The position numbers were made by a program, and so were the translations under genes. A stretch of DNA of 64,000 nt. Origin: Thalassospira povalilytica (lineage in GTDB: Bacteria; Pseudomonadota; Alphaproteobacteria; Rhodospirillales; Thalassospiraceae). The notes under the pieces were generated by a model. The model did no database searches. It worked only from the letters and a program-made list of their open reading frames with translations, and was not told the DNA's origin. This document shows, piece after piece, positions 34,931 to 44,223 of this stretch (positions are counted from its first letter, which is position 1; every line of letters starts with the position of its first letter). The stretch is taken from contig NZ_PGTS01000003.1 of assembly GCF_002844235.1 (NCBI RefSeq), positions 124,001 through 188,000 of the forward strand, written 5' to 3'.

Positions 34931-36607
34931 ATGTCCGGGAAAACGGAAAATCGCCAACTGCGTCACGGCGGTCGTATTCTGGTTGATCAATTGGCCCTGC
35001 ATGGCGCGGAACGCGTCTTTCTGGTGCCTGGCGAAAGCTATCTGGCGGTTCTGGATGGTCTGGTGGATCATCCCGCCATTGATCCCGTCATCTGCCGTCA
35101 GGAAGGCGGTGCCGCCATCATGGCAGAGGCCTATGGCAAACTGACCGGAAAGCCCGGCATCTGCATGGTCACGCGCGGCCCCGGTGCCACCAACGCATCG
35201 GCGGGTGTGCATGTCGCCCATCAGGACAGCACACCGATGATCCTGCTGGTCGGGCAGATCGGGCGTGACATGGTCGATCGCGAAGCGTTCCAGGAAGTCG
35301 ATTATCGCAAGATGTTCGAACCGCTTGCCAAATGGGTCGGCCAGATTGATGACATCAACCGCATCCCGGAATATATCAGCCACGCCTATCACATCGCGAC
35401 ATCGGGTCGCCCCGGACCGGTTGTTCTGGCCCTGCCCGAAGACATGCTGTCATCAAGTGCCGAGGTCGCGGACGCCAAACCCTATGTCCCGATCGAGGCC
35501 AAAACCGCCCCCGAAGATGTCGCGCGTTTCCGCGATACCCTGTCCAAGGCCAAACAGCCGATCATGATCGTTGGAGGTGGCGGCTGGACCCGTGAGGCGA
35601 CTGAAAACCTTAAATCGTTTGCACTTCGTAACAATGTTGCAATTGCCACCAGCTTCCGTTGTCAGGATTACATTCCCAACACGCATTCCCATTTCATTGG
35701 CGATGTCGGCATTGGCATTAATCCCAAGCTGGCAGAATTCATTCGCGAAAGTGATCTGGTGATTCTGGTCGGATCACGCATGGGGGAAATGACCAGCAGC
35801 GGCTATAGCCTGCTTGATATCCCCTGTCCGAAACAGAAACTGGTCCATGTCTATGCCGGACCCGATGAACTGGGCCGGGTTTACCGCCCCGATATCGCGA
35901 TCAACGCGTCACAACGATCCTTCCTGCGCGCCATTGCGATGATGGAACCGGTCGATGGTTCTGCCCGTGACGCGATGATCGAAACCGCACACGCCCATTA
36001 CATCGCCTTTTCCACCCCGCTTGATACGCCGGGCGATGTGAAGATGGCCCATGTGGTTGCCGAACTTCGCGAAAAACTGCCCGATAATGCCATTGTTACC
36101 AATGGCGCGGGCAATTACGCCGCCTTCCTGCACCGGTTCTTCCGTTATCGCGACTATCGCACCGAACTGGCGCCAACGTCGGGGTCGATGGGTTATGGCC
36201 TTCCGGCATCGGTATCAGCCAAGCTTGCCCATCCGGATCGCACCGTCGTCTGCCTTGCTGGTGACGGATGCTTTTTGATGCATGGACAGGAATTTGCCAC
36301 CGCCGTTCAATACGGAGCCAATATCATCACGATTGTGGTCAATAACGGCATGTTCGGCACCATCCGCATGCATCAGGAACGCAACTATCCCGGACGCGTC
36401 TCGGGCACCGAACTGCATAATCCGGATTTCGCCGCCTATGCCGTGGCCTTTGGCGGACACGGCGAAACCGTCACACGGACCGAGGATTTCGGCCCGGCCT
36501 TTGACCGCGCGGTTGCCAGTGGCAAACCCGCCATCATCGAGGTCCAGGTTGATCCGCAGGCCCTGACCCCGATCAAGACCCTTGATCAAATCCGGTCTGG
36601 TTCGTAA
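34931..36607 (+). CDS. thiamine diphosphate-dependent enzyme, acetolactate synthase-like
   Basis: 558 residues with the three-domain ThDP layout. An N-terminal Pyr domain holds the catalytic Glu (VICRQEGGAAIMAEAYGKL, about residue 59), a central domain follows (IMIVGGGGWTREA), and the C-terminal PP domain has the ThDP/Mg motif GDGCFLMHGQEFATAVQYGA ending in NN. It resembles biosynthetic or catabolic acetolactate synthase large subunits, but no small subunit gene is near. Other options are sulfoacetaldehyde or oxalyl-type enzymes; the exact reaction is open. ATG 34931 has GGAG 10 nt upstream. Confidence 0.85.
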   Translation: MSGKTENRQLRHGGRILVDQLALHGAERVFLVPGESYLAVLDGLVDHPAIDPVICRQEGGAAIMAEAYGKLTGKPGICMVTRGPGATNASAGVHVAHQDSTPMILLVGQIGRDMVDREAFQEVDYRKMFEPLAKWVGQIDDINRIPEYISHAYHIATSGRPGPVVLALPEDMLSSSAEVADAKPYVPIEAKTAPEDVARFRDTLSKAKQPIMIVGGGGWTREATENLKSFALRNNVAIATSFRCQDYIPNTHSHFIGDVGIGINPKLAEFIRESDLVILVGSRMGEMTSSGYSLLDIPCPKQKLVHVYAGPDELGRVYRPDIAINASQRSFLRAIAMMEPVDGSARDAMIETAHAHYIAFSTPLDTPGDVKMAHVVAELREKLPDNAIVTNGAGNYAAFLHRFFRYRDYRTELAPTSGSMGYGLPASVSAKLAHPDRTVVCLAGDGCFLMHGQEFATAVQYGANIITIVVNNGMFGTIRMHQERNYPGRVSGTELHNPDFAAYAVAFGGHGETVTRTEDFGPAFDRAVASGKPAIIEVQVDPQALTPIKTLDQIRSGS

Positions 36608-36631
36608 TCGAAACGAAAATATGAATTGTTG

Positions 36632-36672
36632 AAAAACGGGCGGGATCAGCGTTTGGGAATGCTGATCTCGCC
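36632..36672 (-). terminator. intrinsic terminator at the end of the nucleosidase-like gene
   Basis: On the minus strand GGCG-A-GATCAGC pairs with GCTGATC-C-CGCC around a 10-nt loop, followed shortly by five U. It includes the last codons of the gene. It also sits after the convergent ThDP enzyme gene and may serve both. Confidence 0.65.
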
Positions 36673-37293
36673 ATTTTCAAGCCCGGTCTTCAGGGCATCG
36701 ACCGCAACGGCCAGCTTTTCGTCAATCACATGCAGATAGGCCGTCCAGTCCGAAAGTTTCTCAAGCTCTTCCTTGCCATCTGAAATGCCGCGAAGCCCGA
36801 TCAGCGGCACATCAAATTTGTGGCAGGCCCGCAGGATGGCAAAGCTTTCCATATCGACCATATCGGCATCAATCACGTCATAGGCCGCACCCGAAACCAC
36901 ATTGGCCCCGGTCGAAAGCCGTGCTTCGGGGATACCCGGAATGCGCAAGCTCATCGGAATTTCAGCCGGAAAATCCACAAACGGCGTGCAGCCCTTTTCA
37001 AACCCCAGAACCGACGCATCCATATCGCGGTAAGACACGGAAATCGCCTGATAAACCTCGGCCTGCTCCAATGTCCGCGACCCGGCCGAGCCCAGCGTCA
37101 CAACAAGATCGGGCAAATCATCGGTAAGCTTAAGCTCGGTCAAAGCCGCGGTCAGATTAATCGCAGCCTCCACCGGCCCAACCCCGATCATCAGCGGCGT
37201 AAAACGCGCTTTGAGGAAATCCCCGTATTCCGCCGGTGCTGCCATACAAAACAGTACATCATGACCAGAAAGGTTGTGGAGATATCCGCGCAT
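36646..37293 (-). CDS. nucleoside phosphorylase / MTA-SAH nucleosidase family protein
   Basis: 215 residues of the PNP_UDP_1 fold. Visible are the substrate-binding VDMESFAIL (residues about 145-153) and the catalytic Asp in GISDGKEEL. The family cleaves or phosphorolyses purine nucleosides, often methylthioadenosine and S-adenosylhomocysteine. I chose ATG 37293 (MRGYLHNLSG); the frame extends to 37356 with a hydrophobic extension of less typical character. Slightly shorter than MtnN (about 230). Substrate is uncertain. Confidence 0.8.
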   Translation of the reverse strand: MRGYLHNLSGHDVLFCMAAPAEYGDFLKARFTPLMIGVGPVEAAINLTAALTELKLTDDLPDLVVTLGSAGSRTLEQAEVYQAISVSYRDMDASVLGFEKGCTPFVDFPAEIPMSLRIPGIPEARLSTGANVVSGAAYDVIDADMVDMESFAILRACHKFDVPLIGLRGISDGKEELEKLSDWTAYLHVIDEKLAVAVDALKTGLENGEISIPKR

Positions 37294-37411
37294 TTTCGAG
37301 TACCCGTTGGTTAAAAACAGAAAGGGGAGATTAACGACGCAGATACGATTTGGCACCCACTAAAACAGGAAACCGGATAACAACGCGATGATGGTCTTCT
37401 TTGGGGAGAAA

Positions 37412-37488
37412 TGGCGCACCCGACAGGATTCGAACCTGTGGCCTTTGCCTTCGGAGGGCAACGCTCTATCCAGCTGAGCTACGGGTGC
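37412..37488 (-). tRNA. tRNA-Arg (anticodon CCG)
   Basis: 77-nt cloverleaf read on the minus strand. The acceptor GCACCCG pairs with CGGGTGC, followed by G and an encoded CCA. The anticodon stem TTGCC/GGCAA holds loop CTCCGAA, giving anticodon CCG (codon CGG). The T arm is CAGGTTCGAATCCTG. It stands alone between the nucleosidase-like gene and the cyclase. Confidence 0.97.
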
Positions 37489-37638
37489 GCAATATAGGGG
37501 CCACGACTGGATCAAGTGGCCCGAGTGCGATGGGTGATACAGGTTTTGACCCGAACGGGCAAGGGTTTTTGACCCCCATGCCGTTACAGCATTATCACCA
37601 TGCCGGGTTAACGTAACCTTGCACCCAAAGCAGTGCAA

Positions 37639-39375
37639 TCAGCTTTCAACGTCACGCCGGTCATAGGGATCGCGCACAACCCAGGTCCCGTTCCATTCAC
37701 GGTCCTGTTCACGCCGTTGCAGACGTTCCATCCGGTTCATCATCAGCTGGGCGGCAAAGTCGCTGTCATCCAGTTCACGGACGGCCTCATAAAGCGGCTT
37801 GGCCTGATCAAACGCGCCTTCGCGGTAATGGGTCATCGCCGTTTCATATTTGGAACGCCAGTCGCGACGCTCCTCACTAAGCTGTCCGCCAAGGGCAAGC
37901 ACCTCATAGAGGTAAACTTCATGTTCCGTCCCCAGAAGCACCACATGATCAAGATCACGCATTTCGATCTCGCCGGCTGCCATATTGGCCGTTTCATGGG
38001 AGGCAAGAATTTGCGTGCCATATACACGGTTGGCCTTTTCCAGACGGTTGGCATAGTTCACGCAATCGCCCACCACGGTATAGGCACGTGACTTGTCCGT
38101 CCCGATGGAGCCGACGACCACCTCGCCGGTGGCAATGCCGATGCGGATATCAAGCCCGTGATCGCCAATCAGGTCGGCATATTTGGTCTTGAGCGCGTTA
38201 AAGCGCGCCACCTGTTCAAGCGCCGCCTGACAGGCATGGCGGGCATGGGCATTTTCCCCGCAAAATGGCGGGCCCCAGAATCCGATCACGCGGTCCCCGA
38301 CAAAATTGTCGATGATGCCGCTGTGGTTGGCGATCGGTTCGGTCATTGCGGTCAGATAGTCATTCAGGAAATCGACCAGCTTTTCCGGCGGGGTATGTTC
38401 GGCCAGCCAGTCAAACCCGGTCAGGTTGACAACACTGACGGTCATCACGCGCTTTTCGGAGTTTTCAAGCGCGGTTTCCTGATTGATCAGATTGTTGATG
38501 ACCTTGGGATCAACATATTTGCCAAACCGTTCGCGCATCCGGAAACGGACGCGCAATTCACGCGACATCCGGTTGAAGGCATCGGCAAGACGGGCGAAAT
38601 CGCCCTTGCCCTTGAAATCAAGGCTGGTGTCGAGTTTGCCCGACTGGATACCATTAAGCGCATTGGTGGTCTGGCGTACGGCCACCACCACCGCATGGGC
38701 CAGATAATAGGCCAGCGACACCCCGATGATGATCGCCGCCAGCATCATGATGAATTCGGCCTGGATCAGGAAATCTTCACTGCGCGAAACACTTTCGACC
38801 GTATCGGCCGCATATTTTTCCAACAGAAGAATTTCGTTGCGCAGATCAAGAACGATATTGCGATGAAGGCCGCGGACAATGTTTTCCTGACGCTGTGCAT
38901 CAAGAAGATCACCATCCCGCACCCGCCCCAGCAACCGTTCGACACCAAGGGCGAATTGTGCCGAGACATCGGCGAATTCGCGCATGCGCACATCAAGATC
39001 AAGCAACACACCATTGTCGAAATGGCCTGATGCCTGTGCACGACCAAGGGCGGCAAAGGTGAATGTCTTGCGATAGGCCTGTTCGATCTGGGTTTGCTTG
39101 GCATTGATTTCGATTTCAATGCCATTGAGAAGCGGCGCATGCGGTCCGTCATTTTCGACCACCCGCATATAGCGATCCAGAAGCGAGATTTGTTCAAGCT
39201 GGCGGGCACGGACATCCGACAGCGCATCCTTGACCGGTGTGACATAGCGCGACACCGCTTCAAGATCACCATTGATGCCAAGGGACTGGATCACCGAAAA
39301 ACCGGTTGCCACGAACAGCCAAACGACAAAGAAGGCCGCGACACCCAGGAACTTTGCCCGAATGGTCCTTAGCAT
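37639..39375 (-). CDS. membrane HAMP-class III nucleotide cyclase with altered metal site
   Basis: 578 residues. Two membrane segments (about 8-30 and 207-229) flank a ~175-residue helical periplasmic sensor. A HAMP domain (about 228-282) leads to a class III adenylate/guanylate cyclase domain (about 308-490). The second metal Asp361 (VGDRVIGFWG) and transition-state N440/R444 (GDCVNYANRLE) are present. The first metal Asp of the FADI motif is Asn317 (SVVNLTGFD). Activity may therefore be reduced or absent. A tetratricopeptide-like tail follows. Not in an obvious operon. Confidence 0.88.
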   Translation of the reverse strand: MLRTIRAKFLGVAAFFVVWLFVATGFSVIQSLGINGDLEAVSRYVTPVKDALSDVRARQLEQISLLDRYMRVVENDGPHAPLLNGIEIEINAKQTQIEQAYRKTFTFAALGRAQASGHFDNGVLLDLDVRMREFADVSAQFALGVERLLGRVRDGDLLDAQRQENIVRGLHRNIVLDLRNEILLLEKYAADTVESVSRSEDFLIQAEFIMMLAAIIIGVSLAYYLAHAVVVAVRQTTNALNGIQSGKLDTSLDFKGKGDFARLADAFNRMSRELRVRFRMRERFGKYVDPKVINNLINQETALENSEKRVMTVSVVNLTGFDWLAEHTPPEKLVDFLNDYLTAMTEPIANHSGIIDNFVGDRVIGFWGPPFCGENAHARHACQAALEQVARFNALKTKYADLIGDHGLDIRIGIATGEVVVGSIGTDKSRAYTVVGDCVNYANRLEKANRVYGTQILASHETANMAAGEIEMRDLDHVVLLGTEHEVYLYEVLALGGQLSEERRDWRSKYETAMTHYREGAFDQAKPLYEAVRELDDSDFAAQLMMNRMERLQRREQDREWNGTWVVRDPYDRRDVES

Positions 39376-39506
39376 GGCGGTCCTGATCCTCCGAAATTCC
39401 GTTTACTGCTGGCATATCGGGGTTCCAACACGTTTAGACAACCCGCGAAATGCTCTGCAACCGATTAAAAATGCTACCTGATCACTGATCAGCGGTCAAA
39501 AAGCAA

Positions 39507-40493
39507 TCAAGATCGCATGCAGGAATAATTTTCAACACCACCCCCGCCCGCGATCCAGCGGCGAATGTCATCAATCACCACCGGCCCGTTCAGATCACGC
39601 AACAACATGTGATACCCGGCCTGATACAGGCACCAGTGATAGGATGCCATGCCAGCGGCCCGCAAATCACGATCAAGGGCATCAATCGCATCTGGCGGAA
39701 TGACCTGATCCTGTTGGCCGGACAGCAACAAAGTCGCAACCCGGATGTCGGATGCCCGAACGCGTGCCAGATCCATCAAATCGGCCACCCCGGCAATCAG
39801 ATCAACCCTTACCGCTGACATCATGTGCGGATCCCGCGACAGACGACGAAGCATTTCGATATTGTCCGACGGCCAGATATCAAGCCCGCGACCGGTCAGT
39901 GGCAACCATGGCAAGCTGTGCGACATAACGGCAAGCGGGGCCGTCTGATACCAGGGCATGCGATCACGGTTCCAGACCGCCGGGGCCACCAGAACAAGAC
40001 CATCCATCAGATGTCCGCGCGTCGCAGCTGTCACGATTGCAACCGTCCCGCCCATCGAATTGCCCAGAAGATAAACCGGTTTTTGCCGATATCTGGCGCG
40101 CAACAGGCTCAGCACATCGCTGGCATCATTGACCATACTGCTGATCCCCGCCCAGAACGGCCGGGACGGACTGCGTCCGAAACCGCGTTGATCAAAGGCA
40201 TAAATCGCAATCCCGGCCGGGCCAAGTGCGTCGCCCAGTTCCATAAACGCATTGGCGTAATCCCCCATCCCGTGCAGGGCAAGGATCACCGCATCGGGGT
40301 TTTCGATATCCCCCCAATGTTGTAATGGAAGTGCCGTCCCGTCACTGGCCCGAAAGACGTTTTCATCAAGCGATATCTGCGCAACCGGCGGACCGGCAGG
40401 GACGATTTTCGGCGCGCAGCCGGTTAGCCCCGCCGCACAAACAAGAACAACCGCACTCAGACGCAGCAAAGATCGAAACATGGGACGGGGCAT
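39507..40493 (-). CDS. lipoprotein alpha/beta hydrolase (monoacylglycerol lipase-like)
   Basis: 328 residues. The lipoprotein signal (residues about 5-25) has lipobox LTGC, so the enzyme is likely membrane-anchored on the periplasmic side. Catalytic Ser is in LGNSMGG, the oxyanion region is LHGMGDYANAF, a late Asp is in SGQQDQVIPP and His is in AGYHML. It resembles lysophospholipase/monoacylglycerol lipases. Start ATG 40493 is a judgement; ATG 40481 and 40526 are in frame. The start must lie below the terminator at 40546-40573. Confidence 0.82.
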   Translation of the reverse strand: MPRPMFRSLLRLSAVVLVCAAGLTGCAPKIVPAGPPVAQISLDENVFRASDGTALPLQHWGDIENPDAVILALHGMGDYANAFMELGDALGPAGIAIYAFDQRGFGRSPSRPFWAGISSMVNDASDVLSLLRARYRQKPVYLLGNSMGGTVAIVTAATRGHLMDGLVLVAPAVWNRDRMPWYQTAPLAVMSHSLPWLPLTGRGLDIWPSDNIEMLRRLSRDPHMMSAVRVDLIAGVADLMDLARVRASDIRVATLLLSGQQDQVIPPDAIDALDRDLRAAGMASYHWCLYQAGYHMLLRDLNGPVVIDDIRRWIAGGGGVENYSCMRS

Positions 40494-40545
40494 CCAGATG
40501 CGTGACAAAAATCCGTTTTCAAACATGACCCTAAGACCAAAAACA

Positions 40546-40573
40546 AAAACCCCGCAAGCCTTTGCGGGGTTTT
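40546..40573 (-). terminator. intrinsic terminator after orphan ABC ATPase
   Basis: AAAACCCCGCAA and TTGCGGGGTTTT form a 12-bp symmetric stem with a GCCT loop. It is 50 bp beyond the ATPase stop on the minus strand and separates it from the lipase gene. Confidence 0.85.
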
Positions 40574-40622
40574 GTCGGTTCATGGCGCAATCGGGCCAAC
40601 AGGGATATGCCCCTGATCCTGA

Positions 40623-41585
40623 TCAGGCTGCTTTGCCAGCGCGAAGCTTGTCATTATCGCGGGTCAGCATCAGGAAGATGTCTTCAAGGTCGCCTTCCTC
40701 GGTCGACAGATCCTTGATCGCAAGCCCGCTGCCCTGAACGGCCTGAAGGATTTCGGCCATCTGGGTGTTGCTGGGACGATAATGAAGGGCGATCTGATTT
40801 TCGGATTTAAGTTCCCCGCCCCACTGGGCAAAGACATCGGGGACCGAATTCAGTTCGTTATTCACGGTCAGAACAAGCGTCTTGTGATCGATCCGGCGCA
40901 GCAGGCTGCGTTTGTCTTCATGGGCGATCACGTTGCCCTTGTTGATGATGGCGATTTCATCACACAGTTCTTCGGCTTCTTCGAGATAATGCGTGGTCAG
41001 AACAATCGTCACACCGGCCTTGTTCAGTTCTTTGACATAGGCCCAAAGCTGCTGACGCAGTTCGATATCGACACCGGCGGTCGGTTCGTCAAGAACCAGG
41101 ACCGGCGGGGTATGAACCATCGCCTTGCCCACCAGAAGCCGACGGCGCATGCCACCCGAAAGTGACCGGGCGTACGAGTCTGCCTTGTCCGACAGGCCAA
41201 GGGCAGCCAGGATTTCGTCGGTGCGGCGTTCGGATTTTGGCACGCCATACAGGCCCGCCTGCAATTCCATCACCTGACGCGGGGTGAAAAATGCATCAAG
41301 GTTCAGTTCCTGGGGCACGATCCCGATCGAACAGCGTGCAGCACGCATTTCGGCTTCGATATCATGGCCCCAGATTTTTGCGGTCCCGCCGGTTTTGGTC
41401 ACCAGTCCCGCCAGGATGTTGATAAAAGTCGACTTTCCCGCGCCGTTCGGCCCAAGAAGGGCAAAAAACGAACCGCGCGGAATTTTCAGGGATACGTTAT
41501 CAAGGGCAAGTTTTTCGCCATTTGATCCCGTATAGACCTTTGTCAGCCCTTCGACTTCGATGGCATAGTCGGGCATTGCAGTCAT
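40623..41585 (-). CDS. ABC-2 type transporter ATP-binding protein (YadG-like), without permease
   Basis: 320 residues. Walker A GPNGAGKST, signature LSGGMRRRLLVGKAM, Walker B VLVLDEPTAGVD, H-loop TTHYLEEAEEL, then a ~90-residue C-terminal extension. This is the exporter type that works with an ABC-2 permease such as YadH. No permease gene is adjacent: the ATPase has its own terminator and is divergent from the zinc-finger gene. The partner must be elsewhere in the genome. Confidence 0.9.
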   Translation of the reverse strand: MTAMPDYAIEVEGLTKVYTGSNGEKLALDNVSLKIPRGSFFALLGPNGAGKSTFINILAGLVTKTGGTAKIWGHDIEAEMRAARCSIGIVPQELNLDAFFTPRQVMELQAGLYGVPKSERRTDEILAALGLSDKADSYARSLSGGMRRRLLVGKAMVHTPPVLVLDEPTAGVDIELRQQLWAYVKELNKAGVTIVLTTHYLEEAEELCDEIAIINKGNVIAHEDKRSLLRRIDHKTLVLTVNNELNSVPDVFAQWGGELKSENQIALHYRPSNTQMAEILQAVQGSGLAIKDLSTEEGDLEDIFLMLTRDNDKLRAGKAA

Positions 41586-41779
41586 AAGTCAGTGATCTCC
41601 ACTCTTTTCCACGTCGCCGGTTTGCGCTAAGACGATGGGGCGCCATGCGATGCGGAAGTATTGATTGAATATGCCCAATCGGTATCATTCCCGGGAAACC
41701 GGGGTCAATGCTGAGCACAGCACGCGGCCAATCCCGATGGTCACACAAGCCTGAAACAGGCAAACTTGGAACTGGATAT

Positions 41780-41959
41780 ATGAAGATCACCGAAGAAATC
41801 AAAGTCGGCACCCTCAATGTTGCCTGCGACGGCGGTAAAGGCCACCTTGGTCACCCGACGGTTTACCTCAATCTCGAGGACAAGGGCGAGGTGGTCTGCC
41901 CGTACTGCTCGAAAAAATACATCTTCGACAAATCCCAGGCTGATCACGCAGCACATTGA
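41780..41959 (+). CDS. small zinc-finger protein, zf-CHCC (NDUFS6-like) family
   Basis: 59 residues with a zinc site built from Cys15, His in GHP, and the CPYCSKKY pair near the C-terminus. Such proteins are common in Alphaproteobacteria and are homologous to the zinc-bearing part of the mitochondrial complex I accessory subunit NDUFS6. ATG 41780 gives the family length; the frame extends to 41708. Monocistronic, upstream of trpB. Confidence 0.88.
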   Translation: MKITEEIKVGTLNVACDGGKGHLGHPTVYLNLEDKGEVVCPYCSKKYIFDKSQADHAAH

Positions 41960-42100
41960 TCCGCACCACGCGTTCGTGAGTACAAGCATTGCGCGGGGGC
42001 CAACCGCCCCCTATCTGTCGCAGGCTTTCGCGGATTGACACCCTTTCGCCTGCCTATGCTGTCGTGAACGCCATCACGGCCAAATCCACGGGGAACTTTC

Positions 42101-43324
42101 ATGACGTCTTCATCGCCCACGCTCAACAGTTACCGCGCGCTGCCGGACCCGGATGGACATTTCGGCAATTTCGGCGGTCGTTTTGTCGCCGAAACCCTGA
42201 TGCCGCTGATCCTTGAGCTGGAACAGGCCTATAAAGACGCCAAAAGCGACCCCGCCTTCAAGAAGGAGATGGATTATTATCTCCGTCATTATGTTGGCCG
42301 TGCGAACCCGCTTTATTTCGCCGAACGCCTGACCGAGGAACTCGGCGGTGCAAAGATCTATTTCAAGCGCGAGGATTTGAACCATACCGGCGCGCACAAG
42401 ATCAATAACTGTATCGGCCAGATTCTTTTGGCCAAACGCATGGGCAAGACCCGCATCATCGCCGAAACCGGTGCCGGACAGCACGGCGTTGCAACCGCAA
42501 CGGTTTGCGCGCGTTTCGGCCTGCCCTGCACGGTTTATATGGGCTCCAAGGACATTGAACGCCAGTCGCCCAACGTCTTCCGCATGCGTTTGCTCGGTGC
42601 TGAAGTCAAACCGGTCGTTTCGGGTTCCCGTTCGCTGAAAGACGCAATGAACGAGGCGCTTCGTGACTGGGTGACCAATGTGGAAGATACGTTCTATATC
42701 ATCGGCACCGCAGCCGGCCCACATCCCTATCCGGAACTGGTTCGTGATTTCCAGTCGGTGATTGGCAACGAGGCCAAGGAACAGATCCTTGAAGCCGAAG
42801 GACGCCTGCCCGATCAGGTGATTGCCGCTGTCGGTGGCGGATCGAACGCCATCGGCCTGTTCCATCCGTTCCTTGATGACAAGGGTGTCGAGGTGGTTGG
42901 TGTCGAGGCCGCTGGTCACGGTGTTCATACCGGCAAACATGCCGCCAGCCTGTCGGCCGGCAAGCCGGGCGTGCTGCATGGCAACCGCACCTATTTGCTG
43001 ATGGATGACGATGGCCAGATCAAGGAAGCCGACTCGATTTCGGCGGGTCTGGATTATCCGGGCATCGGGCCGGAGCACAGCTGGCTCAAGGATATCGGTC
43101 GGGCGCGCTATGAACCGATCACCGACACAGAGGCCCTTGATGCCTTTAAACTTTGTTCGGAGCTCGAAGGCATCATTCCGGCGCTGGAATGCAGCCACGC
43201 GATCGCGCAAATCGTCAAGGAAGCGCCCAAGATGGGCAAGGACAAGATCATCCTCATGTGTCTGAGTGGCCGGGGTGACAAGGACATCTTTACCGTGGCC
43301 GAAGCACTGGGAGTTAAGTTGTGA
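42101..43324 (+). CDS. trpB: tryptophan synthase beta chain
   Basis: 407 residues. It condenses indole with serine to tryptophan using PLP. The PLP Lys100 is in HTGAHKINN, the phosphate loop is [10 protein letters not shown], and the C-terminal CLSGRGDKD is present. Start [16 protein letters not shown] suits the family. The stop overlaps the trpA start (GTGA), giving coupled synthesis of the two subunits. trpF is not in view upstream; the upstream neighbour is the zinc-finger gene. Confidence 0.98.
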   Translation: MTSSSPTLNSYRALPDPDGHFGNFGGRFVAETLMPLILELEQAYKDAKSDPAFKKEMDYYLRHYVGRANPLYFAERLTEELGGAKIYFKREDLNHTGAHKINNCIGQILLAKRMGKTRIIAETGAGQHGVATATVCARFGLPCTVYMGSKDIERQSPNVFRMRLLGAEVKPVVSGSRSLKDAMNEALRDWVTNVEDTFYIIGTAAGPHPYPELVRDFQSVIGNEAKEQILEAEGRLPDQVIAAVGGGSNAIGLFHPFLDDKGVEVVGVEAAGHGVHTGKHAASLSAGKPGVLHGNRTYLLMDDDGQIKEADSISAGLDYPGIGPEHSWLKDIGRARYEPITDTEALDAFKLCSELEGIIPALECSHAIAQIVKEAPKMGKDKIILMCLSGRGDKDIFTVAEALGVKL

Positions 43325-44169
43325 GCGACGCTATCATCGGCGGCCAGGACCGCATCGCCAAACGTTTTGCCAAGCTCAAGGAAGAAGGCCGCGCGGGTCT
43401 TGTAACCTTTATCACCGCGGGTGACCCCGATCCCGAGGCATCGTTCGAAATCCTGAAATCCCTGCCTGAAGCAGGTGCCGACATTATCGAACTGGGTATG
43501 CCGTTTACCGATCCGATGGCCGATGGCCCCGCCATCCAGGAAGCATCGAACCGTGCATTGGCCGCAGGCATGCACATGCGCAAGACCCTGTCGCTTGTGC
43601 GTGGCTTCCGCGATCTTGATCACGAAACGCCGATCATTCTGATGGGCTATTACAACCCGATCTATATCTATGGCGTTGCGGAATTCCTTGAAGATGCGCG
43701 CAATGCCGGGGTTGATGGCCTGATTGTGGTGGATCTTCCGCCCGAAGAAGACGCCGAACTGTGCGTTCCGACCGTGGAAAAGGGTCTTTCATTCATCCGC
43801 CTGACCACGCCGACCTCGGATGACAAGCGCCTTCCGAAACTTGTTCAGAATACGTCCGGCTTTGTTTATTATGTATCGGTTGCGGGTGTTACCGGTGCCG
43901 GATCGGCCAGCAATGATCAGATTGTCGAAGCAATGGGACGCCTGCGTCGCCATACCGATCTTCCGATTGCTGTGGGCTTTGGCATCAAAACCGCTCAACA
44001 GGCTGCTGATGTTGCCCGGCAGGCAGATGCAGCTGTGGTCGGGTCCGCAATCGTATCAAAAATTGCCGAAAGTCTTGACGAAAACGGCAAGGCCACCGAT
44101 AAGACCGCCTCTATGGTTACCGGCCTTGTGCGCGAACTTGCAAACGGGGTCAGAAACGCGCGCAAATAG
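43321..44169 (+). CDS. trpA: tryptophan synthase alpha chain
   Basis: 282-residue TIM barrel that cleaves indole-3-glycerol phosphate and channels indole to TrpB. Catalytic Glu is in [18 protein letters not shown] and Asp in [11 protein letters not shown]. The phosphate-binding [10 protein letters not shown] is present. Start is GTG 43321, which overlaps trpB by 4 nt. accD follows after 54 bp. Confidence 0.98.
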   Translation: MSDAIIGGQDRIAKRFAKLKEEGRAGLVTFITAGDPDPEASFEILKSLPEAGADIIELGMPFTDPMADGPAIQEASNRALAAGMHMRKTLSLVRGFRDLDHETPIILMGYYNPIYIYGVAEFLEDARNAGVDGLIVVDLPPEEDAELCVPTVEKGLSFIRLTTPTSDDKRLPKLVQNTSGFVYYVSVAGVTGAGSASNDQIVEAMGRLRRHTDLPIAVGFGIKTAQQAADVARQADAAVVGSAIVSKIAESLDENGKATDKTASMVTGLVRELANGVRNARK

Positions 44170-44223
44170 TGCGGTGCGTTTTGAAAGAACCGATATAGAC
44201 AGAACCAAGGATCAGTATCCGAT

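Noticed and set aside
37360..37638. Minus-strand 92-codon frame containing [21 protein letters not shown]
   Set aside because: It is a translation of the tRNA-Arg gene on the same strand, a well-known spurious peptide in annotation.
42110..43210. 366-codon minus-strand frame
   Set aside because: Antisense shadow of trpB.
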